A stretch of DNA of 64,000 nucleotides from Sulfurospirillum sp964466465 (GCA_964466465.1 CAYXNJ010000006.1:7254-71253), one strand, 5' to 3'; positions 34,331 to 43,386 are shown, counted from the first letter of the stretch. The notes: generated by a model not told the origin, from the letters alone. Numbers and translations are program-made.

Positions 34331-35847
34331 GCAAGCGCTCCTTGTCGAAGAATGGTTTGAATTTTTGCGATGTCAACATCCATGCGTCTGTCTTCTAAAA
34401 GTGGCTTAGCATGTTCTCTAATTGCGTTGTAGTGTTTGAGTAGGGTTGGTGAAACGCTCTCTTTACCTCTGATGTCCACTGCTTGCGCCATGCCCATAAA
34501 GGCGATGCCAAGCATCAACTCAAGGGGTTCCATCATCTTTTTAAAGTCCAGTGCCGCTGTGGTTCCCATGCTCACTTTGTCTTGATTGAGTGACTCAGTG
34601 GGGCGAGAATGAATGGAGGCGGCAGTAGTGTTTTTGATGACATCGGCACTGAGAGAACTAAGTGTGATTTGCATCGCTTTAAAGCCGTGGAAATAGTTTT
34701 CACGAGAGAGTTTGAGGTTTTCGCCAAGTCCTCTGTTAAATTTGTGATCAACCAGAAGTGCAAACTCTTTATCGAGTAGGTCTGCCAAGTTTGCCGCGCA
34801 GATTTTCAGTGTGTCCATCGCGTGAGCGACGTAACCTCCGTAGAAATTGCCTGAAGTGTAGATTTTTTGGTTTTTGCCATCGATGAGCGGGTTGTCATTG
34901 ACCGAGTTGATCTCTTGCTCAACCCATTTTTTAGAAATATCTAAATTGTCGCGAATCACACCTAACACTTGCGGTGCGCAACGCATGGAGTAGGTGTCTT
35001 GGATGTTGAGGTCATTGTCGGCAAAAAACTTGTCATAACGGTCATCACGCCCGTGGGTCAGTTTTGAGCCTTCTATTTTAGCTTTGATGTTGGCGGCAAC
35101 GTGAATTTGCCCACTAAAAGGCTTTGCCTCATGCACAAATGAATCTAAAGGCGTGGTGTCGCCCAAAAGCACTTCAAACATGCCTGCGACAAAAGACTCC
35201 ATGCTGGCAAGCAGAACCTCAAAGCGTGCCAAGCACGTGAGGGCAATCGCGCTCATAATGGTCGTACCGTTCATAATCGCAAGAGCCTCTTTAGGTTTAA
35301 ACACATAAGGGGTAATGCCAAGCTTTGCATAGACTTCACTCGTTGGCACTATTATGCCTTCATACCACACTTCTCTCTCGCCTGCAATGACCGCGGCGAT
35401 ATAAGAAAGCGGTGTCAAATCGCCACTAGCCCCCACCGAGCCTAAGGAAGGAATCACAGGGATAATCTCTTTTTCAAGCAAAAGCTCAAGTCGTTGTAAC
35501 AGTTCATACGAGATGCCAGACTTGCCTTTAGAGAGGGAAATGAGTCTGCAAATGAGCGCGTAACGTGAGGTTTGAGGACTCAGAGACGCTCCAACGCCAC
35601 AGCCATGAAAGCGGTAAAGGTTTTGTTGTAAAATGGCGCTTTGCTCATACGTGAGGTAGTTTTTTCCACTTGCACCATAGCCAGTCGTGACGCCATAAAT
35701 GGGTTTGCCTTTTTTGATTTCATTCATCAAAAAGGTGTGGGAGAGTGAAAAATTTTCTACAAAGTGGGCATCTTGTGAGACACTAACACTGCTAGCTTTG
35801 CAGATTTCTTCTAAGTAGATGTAGCGGTCGTCTATCGTTAATGTCAT
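34327..35847 (-). CDS. MIO-type aromatic amino acid ammonia-lyase (HAL/PAL/TAL family)
   Basis: A 506-residue enzyme. ATG at 35847 overlaps the acyltransferase stop (ATGA), giving the family's usual length. The self-forming MIO cofactor comes from A140-S141-G142 in GSVGASGDLTPLSY; the catalytic Tyr is Y51 in IYGVTTGYGASG. The selectivity site reads RFHGCG near 79-84, which differs from SHAAG-type histidine lyases, so tyrosine or phenylalanine is more likely than histidine. The product, coumarate or cinnamate, would be the aryl starter. No other hut genes are near. Confidence 0.88.
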   Translation of the reverse strand: MTLTIDDRYIYLEEICKASSVSVSQDAHFVENFSLSHTFLMNEIKKGKPIYGVTTGYGASGKNYLTYEQSAILQQNLYRFHGCGVGASLSPQTSRYALICRLISLSKGKSGISYELLQRLELLLEKEIIPVIPSLGSVGASGDLTPLSYIAAVIAGEREVWYEGIIVPTSEVYAKLGITPYVFKPKEALAIMNGTTIMSAIALTCLARFEVLLASMESFVAGMFEVLLGDTTPLDSFVHEAKPFSGQIHVAANIKAKIEGSKLTHGRDDRYDKFFADNDLNIQDTYSMRCAPQVLGVIRDNLDISKKWVEQEINSVNDNPLIDGKNQKIYTSGNFYGGYVAHAMDTLKICAANLADLLDKEFALLVDHKFNRGLGENLKLSRENYFHGFKAMQITLSSLSADVIKNTTAASIHSRPTESLNQDKVSMGTTAALDFKKMMEPLELMLGIAFMGMAQAVDIRGKESVSPTLLKHYNAIREHAKPLLEDRRMDVDIAKIQTILRQGALA

Positions 35848-36704
35848 ATTGTTTCTTTCCAAAAAGGGTATAGGTTGAACCATTGTTCAGGGTGCAAATT
35901 TACATGCGTTGCAAAAAAATCGGCATAGGTTTGCATCGCTGTGTGTATCTCTGCATCTGCTGGGTTGTTTTTATCCATCATTATTTCGATAAATTCAATG
36001 CGGTAATGCTGAGGTTTTTGGTAACTAAAAGCAATGCCCATCAGCGGTTTTTCGGTTTTATAGGCGATGCTAAAGGGGTTTTTATTAAACTCAGCCTCTT
36101 TACCAAAAAAGGTCACGACCTCTTTATGTTTTGCATCCGTAGCTCGGTCTGCCATCATCGCGACAATCTCGTTGCTAAGAAGTGCGGAGGCAATTTTCAT
36201 CGTAACATACACGCCACCTTTAGAGAGATCAATGATGCTCAGATGAGGGTTTTTTCTCTCAAGGTTCTCTTCAATACACTTGATTGTCTCAATGAGTGCT
36301 TCTTGCATGACAATGTTAATTTTAAGATCACTAAAGCAGTTGCCTGCACTTGCCCAGCCCCCAAAATGCGATAAGAGCAAAATGCCACCACCGTGAAGAT
36401 GGCGCATGAGCTCTTCTTCATTTTTAATGTCAAATGTGTAGTCTTGTGGGCTTACTTTAGAAACAAAGCGGTCGCACATGGTAATGGCAAAATGGCGCAA
36501 ATGCTCAAAATAAACCCAATTGTTAAAAGGCTTGTTGATATGTTGGTAGTAATCACGAAGGGCAACTTTTACATTGCCAGCTACCAAAAAATAAAAAAAG
36601 GTGACAGGATACATGAGGTAATAGATAAAGGTATAGCCAAAAAGCTTATAAAAGGTAAAAACGAGTCTGATACTCCAACCGCTTCCGCGCTGTTTCATGC
36701 TCAT
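35844..36704 (-). CDS. Lysophospholipid/LpxL-like acyltransferase
   Basis: A 286-residue protein related to the lipid A acyltransferases LpxL/HtrB. The ATG at 36704 overlaps the glycosyltransferase stop and is preferred over the longer frame. A hydrophobic N-terminal anchor (LFGYTFIYYLMYPVTFFYFL) is followed by the HX4D-like SHFGGWASAG motif and later EIVAMMADR. It probably joins the polyene acyl chain to its glycerol, sugar or phospholipid head group on the inner membrane. The acceptor is unknown. Confidence 0.83.
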   Translation of the reverse strand: MSMKQRGSGWSIRLVFTFYKLFGYTFIYYLMYPVTFFYFLVAGNVKVALRDYYQHINKPFNNWVYFEHLRHFAITMCDRFVSKVSPQDYTFDIKNEEELMRHLHGGGILLLSHFGGWASAGNCFSDLKINIVMQEALIETIKCIEENLERKNPHLSIIDLSKGGVYVTMKIASALLSNEIVAMMADRATDAKHKEVVTFFGKEAEFNKNPFSIAYKTEKPLMGIAFSYQKPQHYRIEFIEIMMDKNNPADAEIHTAMQTYADFFATHVNLHPEQWFNLYPFWKETI

Positions 36705-37405
36705 TGGTACCTTTTTTTGAGAAAAGATTTCCATGGCAAGAGCTTGACATGCACCATAACAATGGCAGCGGTGTCCCAAAACTTTTTAAAGTGACTCACA
36801 CGCTCTTCGGGGGTTGGGTAATAGCACTCAATGCTGACTTCTTTGATGAGTCGCCCTTTCCATGCGTGTTTGACAAGCACTTCCATCTCCCAGTCAAAGC
36901 GCTTGGTTTTGATGATGAGATCTAGGATGGAAGTAGGGTAAAGTCTAAAGCCAGAGAGTGAATCGGTGATAGTCTGTTCCGTGTCCCAACATGCCCAAAA
37001 ATTGCTAAACCATCGTCCAAATTTGGAACCATTGGGAACGTTGTTGATTTCAAAATTGCGAGCACCAATGATGATTTGATCGTCTCCATCGCAAGCACTA
37101 CAGATGTTTTCAATCTGAGAAGCCAGATGCTGTCCGTCGCCATCAAGGCTGATAAAATACGAAAAGCCTCTTTTTTGTGCCTCTTTCGCTCCTGTGATAA
37201 TCGCTTCGCCCTTGCCTTGGTTGACCTCGTGGCGTAAGATAGTAAGTTTTTCATGTGCGGAAACAAGCGATGAAACGGGTGTTTGTGAACCATCATCGAC
37301 GATGATGAGGCTATACCCATGACTGAGGACATCGTTGGCAACATGGGCAATGGTGAGAGGGTTGTTGTAAGTTGGAACGACTACGACAATATCATCTTTT
37401 TTCAT
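36701..37405 (-). CDS. Family 2 glycosyltransferase
   Basis: A 234-residue GT-A enzyme. The nucleotide-binding start VVVPTYNNP is followed by IIVDDGSQTP, and the DxD-like SLDGDGQH motif is near 88. This resembles dolichol-phosphate-mannose-synthase-type GT2 enzymes that act on lipid carriers. In the cluster it would add a sugar or related head group to the polyene lipid. It overlaps the hot-dog gene upstream by 14 bases. Confidence 0.85.
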   Translation of the reverse strand: MKKDDIVVVVPTYNNPLTIAHVANDVLSHGYSLIIVDDGSQTPVSSLVSAHEKLTILRHEVNQGKGEAIITGAKEAQKRGFSYFISLDGDGQHLASQIENICSACDGDDQIIIGARNFEINNVPNGSKFGRWFSNFWACWDTEQTITDSLSGFRLYPTSILDLIIKTKRFDWEMEVLVKHAWKGRLIKEVSIECYYPTPEERVSHFKKFWDTAAIVMVHVKLLPWKSFLKKRYQ

Positions 37406-37706
37406 AGGTAAGTTCAGCTACTTTTTGTTCATTTTGGATAACGCGAATTTTAAGTGTTTTTTCACTGGTTTGGTACTCAAACCAAAGCACACTTAAAGGA
37501 ACACTATTTTTTAAGAATTTTGCTTTTGTGATCTTTACAATTTCAAGACCTAAAACTTGGGCACTTAGTTCAAGTAAAATAAATCCAGGAACGATAGGAT
37601 TGTTGGGAAAGTGTGCTTGAAAGATAGGATGCTTTGCGTCACAAAGCTCTATGCAAAAGCGGTTTTCCTCTTTACATGTAAGCGTATAAAAATCGGTTAA
37701 AATCAT
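37392..37706 (-). CDS. FabA/FabZ-like hot-dog dehydratase
   Basis: A 104-residue hot-dog protein. It carries the family His and Pro-Gly features in QAHFPNNPIVPGFILLELSA. Compared with FabZ (about 145 residues) it is short. It should dehydrate 3-hydroxyacyl-ACP, together with or alternating with the dehydratase at 26431. It is the first gene of the ten-gene minus-strand pigment operon, and AAGGAT precedes its start. Confidence 0.83.
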   Translation of the reverse strand: MILTDFYTLTCKEENRFCIELCDAKHPIFQAHFPNNPIVPGFILLELSAQVLGLEIVKITKAKFLKNSVPLSVLWFEYQTSEKTLKIRVIQNEQKVAELTYEKR

Positions 37707-37741
37707 ACAATCCTTACAAATATTCTTAAATAAACAGCTGT

Positions 37742-37747
37742 ATTATA
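37742..37747 (-). promoter_or_regulatory. Probable -10 element of the minus-strand pigment operon
   Basis: TATAAT reads on the minus strand about 35 bases upstream of the hot-dog start codon at 37706. No clear -35 is present, which is usual in Campylobacterota. The 123-base region 37707-37829 is shared with the divergent methyltransferase gene. Confidence 0.5.
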
Positions 37748-37829
37748 TAAATCTAGCTAAAATAAGAGCTTAAAATAGCGTTTGCTGTTAATATTTCATT
37801 TACTTTTGTAGAAAATAAGGAATGTTTAA

Positions 37830-38900
37830 ATGAGCCATTTTTTTCATAACAATGATAGTGCATCAGCTATAGAGGCACAATACAATGCCCAACGCATCGC
37901 TTTTGCACCAATTGTGTTTCAAGTGGCACGCTCTATGCGCGATCTTGGCATTTTAAAAGCGTTGTATGAACATAAAGAAGGGCTGAGTATTGAAGCGTTA
38001 GCAAAAAAGACACACTTAAGTTTATATGGCATCTCAACACTTTTGGAAACAAGTCTAAGTGCGGACATCGTTAAACAAAAAGATGAGCTTTATTTCATTA
38101 CCAAAACGGGTTATTTTTTACTGCATGATCCCATGACCATTGCCAATATGAACTACAACCACCATGTCAATTACCAAGGGCTTTTTTCACTCGATGAGGC
38201 AATCAAAAGTGGAAAACCAACAGGACTAAAAGTCTTTGGCGAGTGGGAGACTATTTACCCAGCACTCTCCATCTTACCCGAAAATGCAAAACAGAGCTGG
38301 TTTACGTTTGATCATTTTTACTCTGACAGCGCATTTCCCGAAGCAGTGGAAAAGCTTTTGAGTCTTAAACCTCGTAAAATTTTAGATGTGGGTGGCAATA
38401 CAGGCAAGTTTTCAATGCTCATGGCAAAGAGCGACAAGGCTTTACATGTAACCATCATGGACTTGCCAGAACAGCTAGCCTTAGCGCGTGAAAACATCGA
38501 AAAAGAGGGTTTAGAAGAGCAAATTTCGCTTTTGCCTGCCAATGTTTTAGCCCCAAATCACGTTTTTCCTAAAGGCTTTGACATCATCTGGATGAGTCAG
38601 TTTTTAGACTGTTTTAGCAAAGAGGAAATCGTTTCCATTTTAAGCAGAGCCAAAGAGGCGATGAATGAGCAAACCTTGCTTTGCATCATGGAGCCATTTT
38701 GGGACAGGCAACGTTTTGAAACATCGGCATTTTGCATCATCAACACCTCGCCTTACTTTACCGCGATGGCAAATGGATGCAGTAAGATGTACCACTCCAA
38801 AGATTTTATCAAATTGATCGAAATGGCAGGACTCAAAGTCGAAGCGATAAGTGATCATTTAGGAGTGTGTCAGAGTATTATAAAAATTAGACGAGCTTAA
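37830..38900 (+). CDS. SAM-dependent O-methyltransferase next to the polyene cluster
   Basis: A 356-residue methyltransferase. An N-terminal winged-helix dimerisation domain (about 20-110) is followed by the SAM-binding motif ILDVGGNTGKF near 184 and an acidic loop TIMDLPEQL. This is the plant-type and hydroxyneurosporene O-methyltransferase layout. Methylation of the aryl hydroxyl is a known step in aryl-polyene pigments, which fits the divergent position beside the cluster. The shared 123-base region suggests common control. Its TAA shares TTAA with the convergent PfpI gene. Confidence 0.83.
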   Translation: MSHFFHNNDSASAIEAQYNAQRIAFAPIVFQVARSMRDLGILKALYEHKEGLSIEALAKKTHLSLYGISTLLETSLSADIVKQKDELYFITKTGYFLLHDPMTIANMNYNHHVNYQGLFSLDEAIKSGKPTGLKVFGEWETIYPALSILPENAKQSWFTFDHFYSDSAFPEAVEKLLSLKPRKILDVGGNTGKFSMLMAKSDKALHVTIMDLPEQLALARENIEKEGLEEQISLLPANVLAPNHVFPKGFDIIWMSQFLDCFSKEEIVSILSRAKEAMNEQTLLCIMEPFWDRQRFETSAFCIINTSPYFTAMANGCSKMYHSKDFIKLIEMAGLKVEAISDHLGVCQSIIKIRRA

Positions 38901-39505
38901 CTGTTTTCCGTCCAGTCAAACTCCATTTGTCTGGCAGTACTGAGGGCTAAGTCTCGACTGACAAGGCGTTCCACAAGGTGCAAGCTCATGTCGATGCCAG
39001 CAGATATACCCGCTGATGTGATAATCTCTCCTTCATCGACCCAGCGCATCTGCTCTTTCACGTTAAGGTTTGGAAACATCATGCGAAGGTCTTCTATATC
39101 TTCCCAGTGGGTGGTTGCTGATTTGCCCTCCAGCAGTCCCGCTTTGGCAAGTAAAAAGGCACCCGTGCAAATGGAAGCGGTCAGTTGAGTCTGCTTAGAG
39201 GTGGTCGCTATCCAATTTATAACCGAAGCATCTTTTAGCTCTTCGTTAACAACACCACCAGGAATGAGCAAAACATCGATTTTGGGATGGGTGTCAAAGT
39301 CAAAGTCAGGGTCAATTTTCAGTCCTGCACGTGCGCGAACGGGCTCTTTTGTTTTCCCAATCGTAAAAACTTCAAAAGGCGTCACGGAAGAGAGCAGATT
39401 TTGTTTGCCATAAACACGTGAAGCGGTGGTAAACACTTCATAAGGACCTGCAAAGTCGAGTACTTCGACATTATCAAATACAAAAATACCAACCGAGTAA
39501 GGCAT
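38897..39505 (-). CDS. DJ-1/PfpI family protein
   Basis: A 202-residue class I glutamine amidotransferase-like protein. The nucleophile Cys is in TASICTGAFLLAKAGLL near 113 and the preceding LLIPGG elbow is near 80. The same block occurs in isonitrile hydratase InhA and in the sensor half of GlxA/AraC regulators; this protein has no DNA-binding domain, so a small-molecule hydratase or deglycase is more likely. AAAGGAG precedes the start. It is followed by the kinase gene in reverse order but separate from it. Confidence 0.8.
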   Translation of the reverse strand: MPYSVGIFVFDNVEVLDFAGPYEVFTTASRVYGKQNLLSSVTPFEVFTIGKTKEPVRARAGLKIDPDFDFDTHPKIDVLLIPGGVVNEELKDASVINWIATTSKQTQLTASICTGAFLLAKAGLLEGKSATTHWEDIEDLRMMFPNLNVKEQMRWVDEGEIITSAGISAGIDMSLHLVERLVSRDLALSTARQMEFDWTENS

Positions 39506-39524
39506 AAAATCTTCTCCTTTATCG

Positions 39525-40754
39525 CTATATGTAAATCACAAAATGGTTTATCTCACCTTCCCGTTTGTACTCCAGTCGCATTCCATGCAAACGAATGACA
39601 TGCCATGTGATAAACAGTCCAAATCCAAGTCCACGTGCACTTTTTTGCTTTTTCCCTTCTAAAAAATAAGGCTCAGCATAGCGCTCAAGAGAGAATTCTA
39701 ATGCAGGAGCATGGTTGGAGATGGTGATGGTATGGAGGTCATTACTCAAGGTAACGCGGTGGTCATGGGCATAATTGACACCATTGTCCAAAAGGTTTTT
39801 AAGCACGACACCAAAAAGTTCAAAATCAACATTGAGCTCAACAGGAGTCAGTTGACAGGTAATGTTTTCATGTTTGTCATCTAAAATATCGAGCGCATAG
39901 TCCACAACATCTTCGATGTGATAGCGTTTGATGTCAAGTTTTAGCTCATCGGCACTCAGCTTTTCAATACGTGAAAACTCTTCTAATAGGGCTTCTTGAC
40001 GCTTAAAAACATTTTGAAGAATACTTGTGTAGGTTGCATCTTCAATCATCTCAGCAGCAAGCTTGCCTTTGGTAATAGGCGTTTTAAGTTCGTGCATGAT
40101 ATTGCGCAAAAAGAGTTGTCTTGAATCACGAAGCGATTTTATTTTAACAACAGCACTATCAAATTCATTCGCTAACATTGCGATTTCATCTTTTTTACCA
40201 CTTTTACAGGTAATATCATAATCTCCATTAGCAAAGTGTTTGATTTTTTCACGCAAGGTTTTAAGGGGAAGGATACTGCGGATAATGCCAATATAAAGGA
40301 CAATAACAAAGGCAAAGGTCAACAATGGAAAGAGGATTTGTGGAAAGAGTTCTTTCTCAAACGGAACTTGCAAAACAGTAGGTTTATCATCGCGTCTAAA
40401 CAAAACTGCATAAATGTGCATGCCATGCGGTACGACATACATACCAAATCGCAATTTCTCTTCCATCTGTTTCATTGGAAAAGGTCGCGGAGGTTTAGGT
40501 ATCTCTAAAATTCGCTCGTATAACTTTGCATCTTCTACGCGTGTAAATCCCATCTCCGCTAGTTTTTCATAGTCGAGTTGTTTTGCTAAAGGATCAAATG
40601 CAGAACGAACAGCAAGATGTGCATAGTCATTCATGCGTCTTAGAGTACTTTCTCGCTCATGGATAGAGAGGGAAAAAAAGATAGCGCCAATGCCTAAAAG
40701 TGCCAGCGCAAAGATAAGCGTAATGCGTGTAATGATGGAGTGGTACCACCTCAT
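39525..40754 (-). CDS. ArsS-like sensor histidine kinase (second copy)
   Basis: A 409-residue kinase. An N-terminal membrane segment (IITRITLIFALALLGIGAIF) is followed by a periplasmic domain of about 110 residues with EIPKPPRPFPMKQMEE, a second membrane segment, HAMP-like linker, the His in MHELKTPITKGKL and the ATPase motifs NLLDNGVNYA and GLGFGLFIT. It is a close relative of the kinase at 17484, but its periplasmic domain has no long proline run. It overlaps its regulator gene by four bases. Confidence 0.9.
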   Translation of the reverse strand: MRWYHSIITRITLIFALALLGIGAIFFSLSIHERESTLRRMNDYAHLAVRSAFDPLAKQLDYEKLAEMGFTRVEDAKLYERILEIPKPPRPFPMKQMEEKLRFGMYVVPHGMHIYAVLFRRDDKPTVLQVPFEKELFPQILFPLLTFAFVIVLYIGIIRSILPLKTLREKIKHFANGDYDITCKSGKKDEIAMLANEFDSAVVKIKSLRDSRQLFLRNIMHELKTPITKGKLAAEMIEDATYTSILQNVFKRQEALLEEFSRIEKLSADELKLDIKRYHIEDVVDYALDILDDKHENITCQLTPVELNVDFELFGVVLKNLLDNGVNYAHDHRVTLSNDLHTITISNHAPALEFSLERYAEPYFLEGKKQKSARGLGFGLFITWHVIRLHGMRLEYKREGEINHFVIYI

Positions 40755-41431
40755 GCTTGAAGCCTATACCCGATACCTCGTACCGAGTGAATCAACTTAG
40801 GCTCTTTTGAACTTTCTCCAAGCTTTGTCCGAATACGGCTGATAAGAACATCTAAACTCCTGCTTTCATTCTCTTCATTCAGACTCAACGCACTGTTTAA
40901 GAGTTCTGTTCGTGAAACAACGCAGTTATTTTTTTTGATAAGATGTGCGAGAACATCGTATTCTGCAGGTGTTAGCGTCAGTGGAGTGTTGTTAAAGAAA
41001 ATGGTATGGCTCTCTTCTTTGAGAATGAGTGCGGAATTGGTTGCTTCTTCATGGGGTGAATTACTTTTTTTGTAGCGTCTAAGCACACTCATAATGCGTG
41101 CATAAAGCTCTTTAGGTTCATACGGTTTTGGAAGGTAGTCATCAGCTCCTAGTTCTAATCCTACAATTTTATCTTCTAAATCACTACGTGCGGAGGAGAT
41201 AATAATCGGTATATCGCTTTTAGAACGCACCTCTTTGCAAATCTCAAGTCCGTCCATGCCAGGCAATGAAAGATCTAAAATGAGCAGGTCATATTTTTTA
41301 ATGCTTAAGGCACTAATGCCAAGGTATGGGTCATCATAATTGGTTACGGTGATGTTATAGCGTTTTAAAAAATTGCATAAAATTTCTGCTAGTTCGACAT
41401 CATCCTCGATCATTAAAAGATTGGGTTGCAT
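40751..41431 (-). CDS. OmpR-type response regulator (second ArsR-like copy)
   Basis: A 226-residue regulator with EDD at residues 9-11, the phospho-acceptor Asp in LILDLSLPGMDG, the Lys in LPKPYEPKE and a winged-helix output domain ending VRGIGYRL. It is the partner of the kinase whose gene overlaps its stop. It lies 39 bases after a PAS-only membrane protein gene on the same strand, so the three probably form one operon. Confidence 0.92.
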   Translation of the reverse strand: MQPNLLMIEDDVELAEILCNFLKRYNITVTNYDDPYLGISALSIKKYDLLILDLSLPGMDGLEICKEVRSKSDIPIIISSARSDLEDKIVGLELGADDYLPKPYEPKELYARIMSVLRRYKKSNSPHEEATNSALILKEESHTIFFNNTPLTLTPAEYDVLAHLIKKNNCVVSRTELLNSALSLNEENESRSLDVLISRIRTKLGESSKEPKLIHSVRGIGYRLQA

Positions 41432-41470
41432 AGGGGGTGTCCTTAGAATTTGTCAGAAATAATGATACAC

Positions 41471-42607
41471 CTACTCTCTGAACGGTTTGTTAATGCAAAA
41501 ACCACAGAGTAATTTTTCACCTTCCTCATCAATGAGAAATTGATACAGATAAAAATAACTTTTAAGACCCTCAGATGTAGGGAGTATAATTTCGTGTTGG
41601 GTCATACCTTCATACAATGAAAGGCGATCCATTTCAGCGATTTTCTCGGCAGTAAGGGCATCAAAAAGATCTTTAGCGGTTTTATTTTTCCATGTTTTAA
41701 ACCCTAAAAATTGCTGATACGCTTGATTGATATAGAGGTAGTTTCCGTGTGTGTTTTTGATAAACGAGAGTGCTGGAATATGTTCAACAAAAGCGATAAA
41801 ACGTTCATGCTCAAAACGTTCTTTAACCTCTTGAGCTTTATAGGCTGTTACATCACGAATGGTTCCAACCATACGAATAGGATGCTCATTCTTTCCTAGA
41901 ATGACACGGCCTCGGACATTGACCCACTGTAGGGGATCACTTTGACGGATACGATGATCGACTTCAAAGTAGTCACTTCTACCATCAAGATGGGCTTTAA
42001 GACGCTCATTAACCAGTGCCATATCTTTGGAATGGACTAAATTCAGCCATGAAGAGAGAGTTGAGAGATTTTCTTTGGCTTCGTATCCCATAAGCTGTTT
42101 CCATTTTTGGGAGTAAAAGACACTCTCACTTTTCATATCCCAGTCCCATAATGCTTCATTACACCCTTCAAGCGCAAGTTCTAAACGCTCTTTTTGTTGC
42201 AATAAAAGTGCTTTACTTTTCTGCAAATGTGCGATATCTACAACGATAGCGACAAAATCCCCTGATGAGCCTAAAAGAGGTGCTGTATAGATTAGTGTTG
42301 GTTTACTAATGCCATTGTCAAATTGAAGTTCACAGGTATGTTCGCCGCATTTAGGAAGCATGCTTAAAAGTTCGCTATTTTCTTTACTCATTGCACCAAA
42401 AGCATATGAAAAGGCTTTATTGGTTTGCCAGTGACCATTTTTTTTATAAATGATAGGCAAAGGAAGCGTTTGAAATATCTCTTCTTCATCGAGTGTAGAG
42501 CGTTGTGAAGTGTTTTGTTTAGATTGAAATTTTTGAAGACGAAAAAAGAGTGTGAGAGAGATAATCAACAAAAGAGCGATAATGGCAAAAAGGGCAACTT
42601 GTAGCAT
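41471..42607 (-). CDS. Membrane-anchored protein with three PAS domains and no output domain
   Basis: A 378-residue protein with one N-terminal membrane helix (VALFAIIALLLIISLTLFF). Three PAS regions follow: about 45-130 (IYKKNGHWQTNKAFSY), about 145-255 of the PAS_3 type (WDWDMKSESVFYSQKWKQL, ending GTIRDVT) and about 260-370 (FIKNTHGNYLYINQAYQ). No kinase, GGDEF, EAL or methyl-accepting region follows. It is likely a sensory accessory protein; the neighbouring regulator and kinase suggest it feeds that system, an inference from gene order. Confidence 0.75.
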   Translation of the reverse strand: MLQVALFAIIALLLIISLTLFFRLQKFQSKQNTSQRSTLDEEEIFQTLPLPIIYKKNGHWQTNKAFSYAFGAMSKENSELLSMLPKCGEHTCELQFDNGISKPTLIYTAPLLGSSGDFVAIVVDIAHLQKSKALLLQQKERLELALEGCNEALWDWDMKSESVFYSQKWKQLMGYEAKENLSTLSSWLNLVHSKDMALVNERLKAHLDGRSDYFEVDHRIRQSDPLQWVNVRGRVILGKNEHPIRMVGTIRDVTAYKAQEVKERFEHERFIAFVEHIPALSFIKNTHGNYLYINQAYQQFLGFKTWKNKTAKDLFDALTAEKIAEMDRLSLYEGMTQHEIILPTSEGLKSYFYLYQFLIDEEGEKLLCGFCINKPFRE

Positions 42608-42666
42608 ACCAACCTCTTTGAAGTAGGGTTACCCCGCCTTGAAAAGACGGGATATAAAGACAAGAA

Positions 42667-43386
42667 TTATTTTAAAAGCTCTTTCTCTTTTACGATGAAT
42701 GGTACGCCTTTGATGCCAGCACCAAAGTATTTTGTTTTAAGCTCATCAATACGAGCCACTTCAGCATCGCTGACTTTTTGGTCGTATTTGACATTTTCAT
42801 CGTAGTATTTTTTCAAGATTTTGATTTTCTCAGCATCGCTTTTTACTTTAGCGGTTTCATTATAAATCAAAACAGATTTTTCTAAAGAACTTCTCTCATG
42901 CACTGGGGTAAAAATAAGTTTGAGATTGTGTGTTGTGAGGCGTTGCTCTACTTGAGCAAGTTCTTGTCTGCAGTAAGGGCACTCAGGATCGGTAAAAACA
43001 ACGAGAGTGTCTTTTTTAGGATCATTGCCTAAAGTGACGATGTTTTTCTTCTCCTCTTTTTTATAGAGTGCTGAAAGCTTTTTCTGAAGCTCTGCCATTT
43101 CCATCATCTCTTTAATGCTTCCACCTTGTTTGATGCTAATAACATCTGGGAAGATCAAATCATCTTTGGTAAAGATGCTGAGTTTTTGTGAACGTGAACC
43201 ATCGCTAAGATTTAACGTCACGAAATCCATGCCATCGATGCCTTCAACGCCTTTGCGTGAAACGACTTCGATAGTAATATTAGGTACTTGAATCGTTGAT
43301 TTAAAATGTTCAACAATTTGTGCATCGGTTGCTGCAAAAAGTGTGCTTGAAAGAAGCGCAACCAACCATAAAATCTGTTTTTTCAT
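42667..43386 (-). CDS. DsbC/DsbG-like periplasmic thiol-disulfide protein
   Basis: A 239-residue protein with a signal peptide (ILWLVALLSSTLFAATDA). An N-terminal region of about 110 residues is followed by a thioredoxin fold with the active site CPYC in FTDPECPYCRQEL and a cis-Pro in KGVPFIV. CPYC and the N-terminal dimer-like domain fit DsbC/DsbG isomerases or the epsilonproteobacterial DsbK/CcmG-type relatives. It should act on disulfides in the periplasm. Confidence 0.83.
   Translation of the reverse strand: MKKQILWLVALLSSTLFAATDAQIVEHFKSTIQVPNITIEVVSRKGVEGIDGMDFVTLNLSDGSRSQKLSIFTKDDLIFPDVISIKQGGSIKEMMEMAELQKKLSALYKKEEKKNIVTLGNDPKKDTLVVFTDPECPYCRQELAQVEQRLTTHNLKLIFTPVHERSSLEKSVLIYNETAKVKSDAEKIKILKKYYDENVKYDQKVSDAEVARIDELKTKYFGAGIKGVPFIVKEKELLK

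Noticed and set aside
42609..42660. Terminator between the DsbC-like and PAS genes
   Set aside because: A short CCG-CTT/AAG-CGG hairpin with one mismatch and no T run on the relevant strand; too weak to claim.
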